DNA from: Megamerina dolium
Lineage: Eukaryota > Arthropoda > Insecta > Diptera > Megamerinidae
Reading direction: 5' to 3'
DNA: 64,000 bases
Assembly: GCA_963854835.1 (NCBI GenBank)
Contig: OY978527.1
Location: 23,204,057-23,268,056, forward strand
The position numbers were made by a program, and so were the translations under genes. Below, piece after piece: positions 56,401 through 64,000 of the stretch (positions are counted from its first letter, which is position 1; every line of letters begins with the position of its first letter). Below the pieces are notes generated by a model. That model saw only the letters and a list, made by a program, of their open reading frames with translations, ran no database searches and was not told the origin of the DNA.

Positions 56401-56543
56401 GTATGCTGGGTATATACAAAACTCGTACAACACCTTTGCATCCACAATCTGATGGCATGGTAGAACGATTTAACCGTACCTTGGAGGAATATTTGAGAAA
56501 AGTCGTAGATAAATACCAAAGAGACCGGGACGAACAAGGTTAA
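53403..56543 (+). CDS. Pol of gypsy C: protease, RT, RNase H, truncated integrase
   Basis: This frame has no ATG at its start and is entered by -1 frameshift. Protease: LTLDTGASHSIIKS (catalytic Asp codon at 53562) and IIDDVIIGVDFMI. RT: SPWSSPVVLVKKKDGSTRFC, LDLQSGYWQVEL, and YLDD at 54819-54830. RNase H: FVLDTDASGYGIGG, RRELLAILE, and RTVHSALRWL, where the family has Asp in place of Val (codon 55464-55466), so RNase H is probably inactive. Integrase: zinc domain HNASSGGHLG...CKQC and a full DD35E core (MDIAGPF, HSDQGRNF, VERFNR). The C-terminal third is deleted: the frame leaves at YQRD and joins the sequence just before the polypurine tract (GAACAAGG). Confidence 0.93.
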   Translation, partial: HKSIVKLDRVSSAGRELTPTVGCPIIHISQLQRVPSSLTIDGKLDNMEFMLTLDTGASHSIIKSDLVKRFEPLMGIKLRTATGEDAQILGKIKKRVSIGNCTWEHEFIVADIIDDVIIGVDFMIGNGFTLDLNQRILRYANVELPLNIGYKRSGNIKRVLACQRQEVPAKSEAVIWSQMNVDDGTGKLWLVEADKEITNKNIILGRTLVEPKENGIVPVRILNPTNTSTVVKKGMVIGHCQEVTAIVDCEKGSSIKSGRSGTVRVEIKAQMEEWAGVLTNQQKEKALQLLEKYSSIFSSNGKTGGRTTIVKHHIDTGDSRPIRQTPRRVPLAKRDEAIKLISDMQKQGVIEPSASPWSSPVVLVKKKDGSTRFCVDYRKLNDITKKDSYPLPRIDDTLDTLSGAKWFSTLDLQSGYWQVELGKEDKEKTAFSIGDGLCQFTVMPFGLCNAPATFERLMERVLRGLHWKTCLVYLDDIIVMGKDFNDHLEKLKEVFERIQSAGLKLNMKKCSLFRREVKYLGHKVTTEGVHTDEEKVTAVQEWPIPSNLHELRSFLGLCTYYRRFVPGFANIASSLHELTRKNKPFVWGEDQQKAFEQLKEKLCSAPILAYPVPGQKFVLDTDASGYGIGGVLSQIIDGQEKVIAYYSKILSKPERNYCVTRRELLAILECVKYFHKYLYGQSFHLRTVHSALRWLLQFKNPEGQLARWIERLQSYDFTIKHRKGGHHGNADALSRRPCKMECKHCSRVESKEHIVDIRLTNILPEESWTTERVQEDQRNDPDLVKIMEYKEQGIRPDWQEMANESPIAKAYWAQWQSLHLRDGSLFRAWESEDGKITNDLLVVPKARINEVIAEYHNASSGGHLGITKTVEKIKKRFYWVGCHDHVADWIRKCKQCAMAKGPTKKSRGKMHQYTVGAPFERIAMDIAGPFPISNAGNKYVLVVIDYFSKWPEVYPIPNQEASTVADVFVNQWVTRFGVPMELHSDQGRNFESVVFQEICRMLGIYKTRTTPLHPQSDGMVERFNRTLEEYLRKVVDKYQRDRDEQG

Positions 56544-56554
56544 GAGGAGGGCAG

Positions 56555-56992
56555 TGTAACGAGTATCGATAGTTGATTACTCATCACTATTGTGACTGAC
56601 TCTATTGGCAGCATCGAAACGAATGTCAACAAAAAGAAATAAGCGATAACCAGAACAAGCCAACGAGAAAGGAAGAGAAGAATCTCGATAAAGGAAGATT
56701 CTGGGGTGTTGCCAACAGAGTATAAATAGAGCCAGTGTTGAGTATTGACAATCAATCTACTTCCGAACGTGATTGCGAAAACATTGATACAGAGGCAAAA
56801 GTTGCAAGTACATTTAAGTGTTATAGTAAATAGTTGATTGTAAACAGTGTTGATTGTAAATAGAGATTATTAAATAAATTGTTGCTGTATATAGTTGTAC
56901 AAAATAAGTGTTGCAGTTATCATTAACAGAATCCAGTGATCGAACAAGGTAATTCAAATAGAATTAAACGTTCACAGAATAAAAACGTAACA
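56555..56992 (+). repeat. 3' LTR of gypsy C
   Basis: 438 bp from TGTAACG to CGTAACA, preceded by AAGAGGAGGGCAG and followed by ATAT. Confidence 0.95.
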
Positions 56993-57079
56993 ATATTATA
57001 AACGCCATTTGATTCATGATGTATTATTTTTATTTTTTCTTCCATCTAGAAATGGTTTATTTTAATAAATATTCTTGTA

Positions 57080-58006
57080 AAGGGTTATCCATTTCGCGGT
57101 TTCAAAAGTATGTTAAAACAATTTCTTTCTTTTTCAGTTCAAAGTCTGACATTTGCGAAAATGGATCGCTTAACTATCGCACAACGCGTGCTTCAAGAGG
57201 AGATTATGGTTTACATAATCGTCCAACTACGCAAGCAATTGGCAAAATTGTGAAGAAATATGAAGAGACTGGATCGGTTACAGATATTGTAAGGCCTGTG
57301 CATCATCGTTTCGCTCGTACCACCGAAAATATCGCTGCTGTAAGTGAAAGTGTTGCCGAAGACCCGAATGTGTCGATTCCTCGTCGTTCTCAGGAATTAG
57401 GACTGTCTTACGGCACATTATGGCGTATTTTGCATTTGGATCTACACCTACATCCATATAAAATCCAGCTCACACAACAACTGAAGCCAGCTGACCATTC
57501 ACAACGTCGTAGATACGTCGAATGGGTGCTTGAACAACAGGCGGTGGACGGCGATTTTTCGAACAAAATTTTCTTCAGCGACGAAGCACATTTCTCACTC
57601 GGTGGGTATGTTAACAAAAAAATTTTCTGTCCGCGTAATTTCTCGTCGTGGCGATTTCAAGTGGCCACCAAGATCCTGCGATTTGACACCGCTTGACTTT
57701 TTTTTGTGGGGGTACGCGAAAGACCGTGTTTATGCAGATAAACCTTTAACTCTTGAGCACCTAAAAACCAACATTCGTCACGTTATGACTGAGATACCGC
57801 CCAATATGTGTCAAAAAGTGGTCGAAAATTACCTCAAAAGAATCGATGCTTGCAACAATTCGCGTGGTGGTCATTTAAATGATGTAGTATTTCACACATA
57901 ATGTCAACGTTCAAACTTTATAAGAAAAAAGAAATATCATGATAGAAAATATTTTATATGTGTTTTATTTACATTTACTTTTGAAACCGCAAAATGGATA
58001 ACCCTT
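57080..58006 (+). mobile_element. mariner-like element with internal deletion
   Basis: Terminal inverted repeats of about 30 bp (AAGGGTTATCCATTTCGCGG and its near inverse at 57973-58006) are flanked by TA on both sides (57078-57079, 58007-58008). At 927 bp it is shorter than a full element because the transposase core is deleted. Confidence 0.9.
57162..57901 (+). pseudogene. mariner transposase lacking its centre
   Basis: The start reads MDRLTIAQRVLQEEI in one frame. A shift leads to the open segment with NRPTTQAIGKIVKKYEETGS, RFARTTENIAAVSESVAEDP, LGLSYGTLWRILHLDLHLHP and IFFSDEAHFSLGGYV, which holds the first catalytic Asp. It then joins directly to VISRRGDFKWPPRSCDLTPL and DFFLWGYAKDRVYADKPLTL in another frame, running to HLNDVVFHT and a stop at 57901. 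The region with the second Asp is gone. The C-terminal motif is like that of the rosa-type element at 12469, so it belongs to the same broad group. Confidence 0.88.
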
Positions 58007-58301
58007 TATATTGGAATTATTTTAATTATTATGTTTAGGAATTTTATACTTTCATGCCCAAAACCAAAATTTTTATAGTTGTGCATTTGCTTGTGTTATG
58101 TGCATTTTGTCTGTAATTTGATTCTTGTATATCTATATACCTTATTATTTTGGGTGTCGTTCTCACGTTGTTGTACAGGTGATGATATTGTTATGCATTT
58201 TCTTTAATATGGTCAAAGTGCTATTAACTTTATTATTATTATTTTATCTTTTTTTTTGTGTACAGAATTTTGTTGTTTTTTTTTTGTTATTTTGTAGTAA
58301 G
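58007..58301. other. AT-rich spacer
   Basis: T-rich DNA between the mariner and the SINE. The 68-residue frame at 58125 is low complexity. It could be part of the element F LTR or older DNA. Confidence 0.5.
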
Positions 58302-58315
58302 TATTATGTATTTTG
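58302..58315 (+). repeat. SINE target-site duplication, left copy
   Basis: TATTATGTATTTTG here is repeated as TATTACGTATTTTG at 58773-58786, after the TA tail (one difference). Confidence 0.8.
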
Positions 58316-58639
58316 GGTGCGGGTGCCGTAGCTCAGTGGTTAGTGTGTTCGCCTTCTGATCTGTAGGTCGTGGTTCAATCCCCGGCTGATGCGTAACAAA
58401 TTTAATATCGATAAGATTTTTCTTTCGAATGGTACCCACCTGTCGGCAAGCAATTGGTAATTCTTCCGACAGTAACAACTTGCCATGAAAAAGCTTCTTA
58501 AAGAACTCTGTGACAAAGCTCAGAGAAAGTGATGTCACAAGTGTTCTGCCGTTCGGAACCGGTTAAAATAAGTAGGTCCCTTCTAATACTGTCCAAATTT
58601 AAGACGCACAAAAGTAATGGAAGAGAAGCTCGGCCAATG

Positions 58640-58689
<50 letters not shown>

Positions 58690-58691
58690 GT

Positions 58692-58772
<81 letters not shown>
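58316..58772 (+). mobile_element. tRNA-derived SINE, copy 1, with (TA)n tail
   Basis: The head has RNA polymerase III promoter boxes: A box TAGCTCAGTGGTTAG (58329-58343) and B box GGTTCAATCC (58372-58381), spaced as in a tRNA. A body of about 260 bp unrelated to tRNA follows, with a hairpin (AGAACTCTGTGACA at 58502 and TGTCACAAGTGTTCT at 58533) and TTCTGCCGTTCGGAACCGG. The tail is about 130 bp of TA repeat (58641-58772). A 14-bp target duplication flanks the whole. A second copy is at 27463. It is not a tRNA gene, because the region does not fold back to a matching acceptor stem. Confidence 0.88.
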
Positions 58773-58777
<5 letters not shown>

Positions 58778-58879
58778 CGTATTTTGTATAGTCTGAAAAT
58801 TTGATTCTCGCGTGTATCTTTGTTTGTACATTTCGTTCTCATGCTTTTATGCATACTCTATAATATGTTATTGCAGGGT

Positions 58880-61440
58880 TTTTTGTGGAGGTTCGGATCA
58901 TCGAATTTAATATTAATGTAATTTTGGTGGAAAGGTTTTATTAAATTATACGTGTTCCATTTTCGCCCGATTTGTATAGCCGTTGTTACTGAACTGTTTA
59001 TGTTGATTATTTCGTAGGGTCCTGTTCAAATGGGACTAAATTTGTTTTTCCTCGTTTGATTTTTTAGTAAAACCTTTTCTCCTACTTTAAAACTTATCGG
59101 GTGATGTTCTTGTCGTACTGTCTCTTGGCGTTTTTCTTTGCCTTTCCCTGATTTTCCTTAATTAGTTCGTGGGACCCCTGTATTTGATATTTTAATAACT
59201 TATTTTGGTCTTCTGCGTTGTACAATGGTGTTCTTTTGATTTTTAGATTTGTTGGCATGTCGTTGTGTGTTGTGTTGTGGGTGATATGGCTTTATATGTA
59301 CTTTTTTAACACCTAGCATCTTGCATGTATCTGAGAACAATTTTGATGTAAAATTTGTACCATTATCTGTGACTAAAATATTTGGTATGTTGTAGCGTGT
59401 AATAACCTCGTTATAAAAACCTTTTGCTATTGTGTTAGATTCTGCATCACTAATATGTACACAAATGAAAAATTTTGAAAAATCAGCTTGAAAAGTAAGA
59501 ATGTACTTTTTTCCCGTTGTGGTTTCTGGGAGAATTCTCACCATGTCCATATAAACCTTTTCAAATGGTTTTGAAGGCGTGTCGGTCAATATCATTGGCA
59601 TTTTGGTAAACCTTGAACTTTTGTTGATTTGGCATTTTTTACAATTTTTTACATAATTTTTAATTTGGTTTTGTATTTTTGTCTTCAATCTTATTTCTAC
59701 ACATAGAAGTAGTCTTAACCATAGCTACTTCAGGTTCTGGCTGTGGTACTCTGCGGAGTGCGTCTGCATTTAAATTTCTTTTACCTGGTTTATAAATTAT
59801 CTCAAAATCAAATTCGGATAATTTGTATCTGAAACGTACTAAATGTGATGTCTGATCCCTTAGGTTTCGAATTCCTCGTAGTGGCTGGTGGTCGGTGTAG
59901 ATCTTCACAGCCCACACAATGGCCAGGAATTCCTTTTCGGTGGTGGAATACCTTTTCTCAGTATCACAGAGCGTTCTGCTCGCAAAGGCTTTTGGTCTAT
60001 CTTTTTTAATTTCACCTTGCGATACAATTGCACCTACAGCCTCGTTCCTGGCATCTGTTGTTAACAAAAAAGGTTGAGAAAAATCTGGGCAGGCTAAAAT
60101 TGGCGGTTAGCAAATTGCTTGCTTCAAATCTTCAAAAGCTTTCTGACATTTTTCTGTCCATTCAAATTTCGCGTCTTTTCGGAGTAGTTTGTTGATTGGC
60201 AGCCATAATCTCAACAAATTTTCGGTAATAATTTACTAAACCTAGAAATGCCTGAACATCTTTCTTATTTTTTGGAACAGGAATATTTTTAACTTATTCC
60301 ACCTTACCAGGGTCTGGTAAAGCTCCTTCCTCAGTGCATTTATAAAAAGAATTTATTTATTTATTTATTTTATTTTATTTATTTATTTATTTATTTAGTT
60401 ATGTTTACGTTTACGTAAAAGTCCAAATACTTTTCGTAAACGCGACTTATGTTGTGCCAAGTTCCGACGATGTCATCCAAGTAGATAAAACAATCTATAC
60501 CTCGAAGTCCTGTTAGTACATGGTTCATTAGTCTTTGGAAGGTGGCAGGGGCTCCTATTAAGCCGAAAGGCATTCTATTAAATTCATACTTCCCAACACC
60601 TGTACTAAAAGCTGTTTTTCTCTGTCTGATTCTTTCAATAACACTTGATGATATCCACTGGCCAAATCAAGTATAGTGATATATCTACAATGACCTAACT
60701 GGTCTAATATTTCAATGCGGAGAATGGGAAAAACCTGTTTAATGGTGGCGTCACTTAATTTCATGAAATCTACTACTAGCCTCCATCCTTTTTTATTTGT
60801 ATTGTGTGTTTTATACCTGTGGTGTGAGACAGTTTGTCGCCTTCCAAGAAAAATAAATCGTGCAATGACTTAAGTATTCCATCTATGGATCTCTTTTCCT
60901 CAATGTTTAGGTTTTCGTCTAGCTTAATTGTTTCTAATATTTTGGTAACCATTTTGTGGCTATCAGTTTCCTTAATATTATTTATTTTATGAGCTATGTC
61001 GTATTCTTCGTGTTCTAAATGATTAAATTTAATTATATTAATTTTAAGCTTATTATTTACAATATATGAATCTATATTCGTATTGAGAATCGGGACATAA
61101 ACTGTGTTGTCCATCACACTGCCCAATGTCTTACCTAAATATATTCCAGGAGATACTTCCTGTTTCTCAACTATAATTGCTTCGAAATTTGTAATTACTT
61201 TCATGAGGACTACCTTCATAGTTCTCCCAGGTACTACAAGCTCACTGGTGTATAGTATTCTATTACCCTCGTTCAACGGTTTGAGAGGTAAAGTCATCAA
61301 ATACTGTTTTTGTTCACCGAAGAAAATCAGCCTTTTTTCATAGTATTTATAACCGATAGGTTCCATAAATTGTTTCTACCAAGGATACCATCAGCAGGTA
61401 TCCCTTTCTCTTCAGAGATTAGGTGTAGTTCTAAAATCAA
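58880..61440 (-). pseudogene. Element H pol, broken
   Basis: Right to left: protease tail and RT leader (60776-61366, EPIGYKYYEKRLIFFGEQKQ, GIYLGKTLGSVMDNTVYVPI); RT (60558-60764 [26 protein letters not shown]; 60391-60573 [20 protein letters not shown] and FIYLDDIV); RNase H (59660-60067, LTTDARNEAVGAIV, YSTTEKEFLAIVWAVK, IYTDHQPLRGI, NLNADALRRV); integrase (59200-59688, CKKCQINKSS, MDMVRILPET, VTDNGTNFTS) and a C-terminal GPYEIININS domain near 58990. Frameshifts lie between these blocks, and the segment between YLDD and RNase H is badly damaged. The integrase Glu region is lost after YHPQHN. Confidence 0.87.
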
Positions 61441-61444
61441 ATCT

Positions 61445-63021
61445 TTAGTCCTCTCTTGTTGGACTGCTATTGACAATAATGTGGTGGCAAATCCTCCGAA
61501 TACACCACGAAGATTTTTCCTTAAATGTCGATTCTTGCGTTCCCGGTTTTTCCCATTCTTTGCGTTTATAACAGTCGGCGATCCTGTGTCCCGGTTTCTT
61601 ACAGAAAAAAAATTTGGTCTCAGAATTTCCGCGATTAGGGCCTTTGCTTTCTTGACCTCCCTTACTAGGTGCAGGTGTTTGATTGCCTTTTCCTTGTGAC
61701 CCGTTGTTGATAAAAGTTGTGCAAGACAAATTGAACTCATGTCTGTATTTTTTACACTTTATACAATACGGCATGTTTTTTTTCTTAAAACAGACGTCTC
61801 TGGTGTGCCCCTTTTTATCGCAGAAGGAGCAGGTAGGAACTTTCCCTTGGCTATTTTGGGAACTTACGTTAATATTTTGATATTTGTTCATTCCGAGTGG
61901 CATCTTGTCATTTCTGTGCTGGTGAAATGCGACTATATTAATGGCCTCAGTCTGGTGAACGTCGTTTGAATATAATGCTCCCATATTAAACTGATTGAAT
62001 CGCTGTCCTCTTTCGAGCAGAATACCCGTGTTTACGGCATCCTCTACTAATTCTTCTAACGTGCCCGTCTTACCTAGCATATGAGTTTTTAACAATGGGT
62101 CTTGAATGCCTGATATAAAAGATGTCCTCGCATACCCCTCTAGCTCTTTTAAAAACGCTTGGTCTCCCATCCCACCGTATCTATTCTTAATACACTGTAT
62201 CGCCGTTTAAATCACCTAATCTCCTTGCAAAAACACGTATATCTTCCTGAGGTAGTTGGCGTGCGACTTGTATTTGGTGCGTGAGCGGTTCCAGGCGAAC
62301 GGTCTTCACATATGTCTTCATTCGCACCCAGAAATGAACTGGTGTACTTCGGTCCTCAAATCTTTAGACTCCGCTCCATTGAGTACTGGGATTAGTCTAC
62401 TGACGGTCGGTGCAATTTTGTCAATATGCTTTTTTAATTCAGGTTGTACTTCTGGTTGTGTTTTCGTACTGGTATACGGCGACGAAGAGGTTCTTTCGAT
62501 ATTCCTCTCTTTTGCACTTATTTGCTCAGAGTCAACCGAGGTTCTAAGCCTTTTCTCTATAAATTCTTCTGAAAGAGATTCCTCTCTTAGCTGCTCAGAG
62601 ACAACCGAGGTTCTAAGCCTTTTTTCTATAAATTCTTCTGAAATTCCCTTTTCTTTTATAAAATCTTATAATTACTTATTTCTATTAAGAATCTTAGTAA
62701 TCTCTACTTCTAGCTGTTCCTGTTCCTGTTTTGCGATCTGAGCTCGCAGAGCTTTAATTTGTATCTCTGCTGCCACAAAATCGTTTTTTTTTATCTTAAG
62801 GCTGCTTCAGCCTGACTTTCCAATAGATCGTCTCACTCATATAACGTGGCGTCTAATTCCTTTATTGGATTTAGTACCTTTCCGTGCTGTACCATTGATT
62901 TTATAAGCTGGAATTGCTCGTATGTGCTGTATTACTTAATCAAGCTCCACACGAAGTCGCTTGACTCGGTTATTGCAACGTCTAGTTCTATTGCTAATGC
63001 ATCATAAGTTTTAGTGTCCAT
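61445..63021 (-). pseudogene. Element H gag, broken
   Basis: It starts MDTKTYDALAIELDVAITES at 63021. The longest open part (61445-62170) encodes EGYARTSFISGIQDPLLKTH, RGQRFNQFNMGALYSNDVHQ, and two CCHC knuckles: CSFCDKKGHTRDVC and CFFCKKPGHRIADC-like, the second reading FFFCKKPGHRIADC with its first Cys lost. Between them lies a third cluster, CIKCKKYRHEFNLSC. Stops and shifts break the N-terminal half. A duplicated segment with two similar GLRTSVVSEQ-type coding blocks lies near 62530-62640. Confidence 0.83.
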
Positions 63022-63114
63022 TTGATTTTTGGTAATACACACACTGTAATTAGGTTCTATACTGCGTTAAACGTTGAACGTAAAACACCTTGTATATACA
63101 AGATATTTCGCAGT

Positions 63115-63132
63115 ATCCTACCGGCTGAGCCA
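63115..63132 (-). other. Primer binding site, tRNA-Ser type
   Basis: On the minus strand TGGCTCAGCCGGTAGGAT directly follows the LTR. It resembles the tRNA-Ser primer sites of some insect gypsy elements with two differences. Gypsy G has lost this part. Confidence 0.6.
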
Positions 63133-63523
63133 AAATATTGTGTACTACTTTTCCACAACACTCACTAAATACCTGACAGCTAGACTCAAGGATGTAACGC
63201 ACAAGATTCGCACCTAAACCTAAGCTCCTAAATATCCTTCGAGACTATTACACTCGTTAGCTTAAATAAAACAATTTAAAACAATTTAAACTTTATTAAT
63301 TATACGATATTTGCGATTTTACACTTTTACACTCGTAAGGATCGCAGTATTATACAATTTCTTACACGCTAGTGCTTCACAACTCGGTACAAGACTTGCA
63401 ACAGAAAAAGCGACTGCCTTCAGTAAGCTACCAGCTTATATACCATTTTTTTAATACTAGCCACATATCAATCTTCCCACATACCAACATATAACATACT
63501 ATAATATATTCACACCACATGTT
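63133..63523 (-). repeat. 5' LTR of gypsy H, truncated at its start
   Basis: On the minus strand from TGTGGTGTGAATATATTA through TATATAAGCTGGTAGC (TATA box) to ACACAATATTT. Everything before CATGTGGTGTG (the first 400 bp in G) is replaced by the poly(A) end of an R1-type LINE. Confidence 0.75.
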
Positions 63524-64000
63524 TTTTTTTGTTCTTAATGAGAAGGAAAGTATCGAAACCCTATATCAGTGCGAGGCTTTAACCCGCTAAAACCACCTCT
63601 CCTCCGGACGGATGGCAGCGGCGGCGTTCATTCTGCGTTCCATTGCTCTATGGCGTTCTATGGGTCGGACCTCAGTCATCATTCGTGCAGCTACCGATTG
63701 TACTACCAGCCACTTTTCAAGTGATTCGCACATGTGCGATATCAGGTTGCTATTTGTAGGGAAATTCTCCAAATGCTTCCTGCATAGCTTGCCTCTCATT
63801 TCCAAAGCGAGGACAGCTGAAAAGGACGTGTTCCGCATTTTCAACTTCACCAGGACATTCAGGGCAGAAAGGGTCTTCCTAGTGCTTAAAACGATGTAGA
63901 TATTGCTTAAAACATCCATGTCCGCTTATAAATTGGGTTAGATGGAAATCTACTTCACCATGTCATCTGTTAAACCAAACTTCTACGTTTGATATTAACC
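63522..64000 (-). mobile_element. R1-clade LINE 3' end, minus strand, continues beyond window
   Basis: The minus strand encodes the end of an R1-like ORF2 with LTQFISGHGCFKQYLHRF, CPECPGEVENAEHVLFSCP and RFGNERQAMQEAFGEFP, a Cys and His motif typical of the C-terminus of R1-clade proteins. Stops are present. A short 3' UTR ends in a run of nine A (T run at 63522-63530) joined to CATGTGGTGTG of the gypsy H LTR. The rest of the element lies outside the window. Confidence 0.8.

Larger units (their letters stand above)
51575..56992 (+). mobile_element. Ty3/gypsy element C, with full gag-pol region
   Basis: Complete from LTR to LTR, 5.4 kb, ATAT on both sides. It contains gag, protease, RT, RNase H and the first part of integrase. 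Its 5' LTR (51575-52003) lacks 9 bp present in the 3' LTR (56555-56992), but both share private changes such as GAGTATTGACAATC. The gag frame has one stop and integrase is cut short, so C is not autonomous as it stands. Confidence 0.93.
58873..63523 (-). mobile_element. Ty3/gypsy element H (family 2), minus strand
   Basis: 5' LTR (63133-63523, its start cut by an R1 LINE), primer site (63115-63132), gag, protease, RT, RNase H and integrase, ending at about 58873 without a 3' LTR. Collinear with G over gag and protease. An (ATTT)n repeat at 60349-60398 interrupts RT. Confidence 0.87.

Noticed and set aside
58325..58395. Possible tRNA gene
   Set aside because: A and B boxes are present, but there is no matching acceptor stem, the unit continues into a conserved non-tRNA body, and it has a target duplication; it is a SINE head.

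Overview
The window is eukaryotic repeat-rich DNA, most likely from a fly: AT-rich, GT-AG introns of 51-64 bp, and mobile families typical of insects (rosa-type mariner, RTE and R1-clade LINEs, Ty3/gypsy elements with insect-style LTRs, PIF/Harbinger, a P-like THAP transposon). A true fruit fly (tephritid) is a plausible guess but is not proven here. Only one gene looks like an intact host gene, a two-exon C2H2 zinc-finger gene at 19793-20939. Nearly everything else is transposable-element sequence, often nested.

Layout. 1-4140: AT-rich DNA, an LTR-like relic with a Lys-type primer site, and a broken mariner. 4145-8057: gypsy RT relic, several solo or partial LTRs, and the 3' end of a gypsy element. 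8320-10895: a TAA-flanked MITE and a 735-bp unit in three tandem copies. 10929-12257: RTE LINE with 18-bp target duplications. 12363-13666: rosa-type mariner. 13951-17681: gypsy copy A. 18056-19632: P-like element carrying a THAP transposase. 19793-20939: zinc-finger gene. 21053-24731: a second MITE copy and two or three PIF/Harbinger relics. 24732-31342: LTR fragments, gypsy relic, SINE, two RTE copies head to head around a (TA)n array, and a second Lys-PBS LTR relic. 31343-35586: family 2 LTR fragment with gypsy copy B nested in it. 35587-38385: R1-clade LINE. 38386-41259: gypsy G. 41385-46005: errantivirus-like gypsy E. 46010-51574: gypsy F, interrupted by an RTE LINE and by TA arrays. 51575-56992: gypsy C, nested in the LTR of F. 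57080-58006: another mariner. 58316-58772: SINE. 58873-63523: gypsy H. 63522-64000: 3' end of a second R1-clade LINE.

The most informative group is one gypsy family (copies A, B, C and relics; F is a diverged relative) whose Gag begins with a SAP-like DNA-binding domain. Copy C joins Gag to Pol through what looks like a complete -1 frameshift signal: heptamer GTTAAAC, gag stop codon, then an 11-bp perfect stem-loop. The heptamer and stop are kept in copy F. Copies A and B have lost protease, RT and RNase H and instead have Gag fused in frame to integrase; in B this 960-codon frame is fully open. B (Gag plus integrase) and C (protease, RT, RNase H) therefore carry complementary halves of an element. 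The other notable items are an apparently uncatalogued tRNA-derived SINE with a (TA)n tail and an internal hairpin, a P-like element with 32-bp terminal repeats, and two R1-clade LINEs inserted about 10 bp apart beside an ACAY-type repeat in copies of the same LTR.
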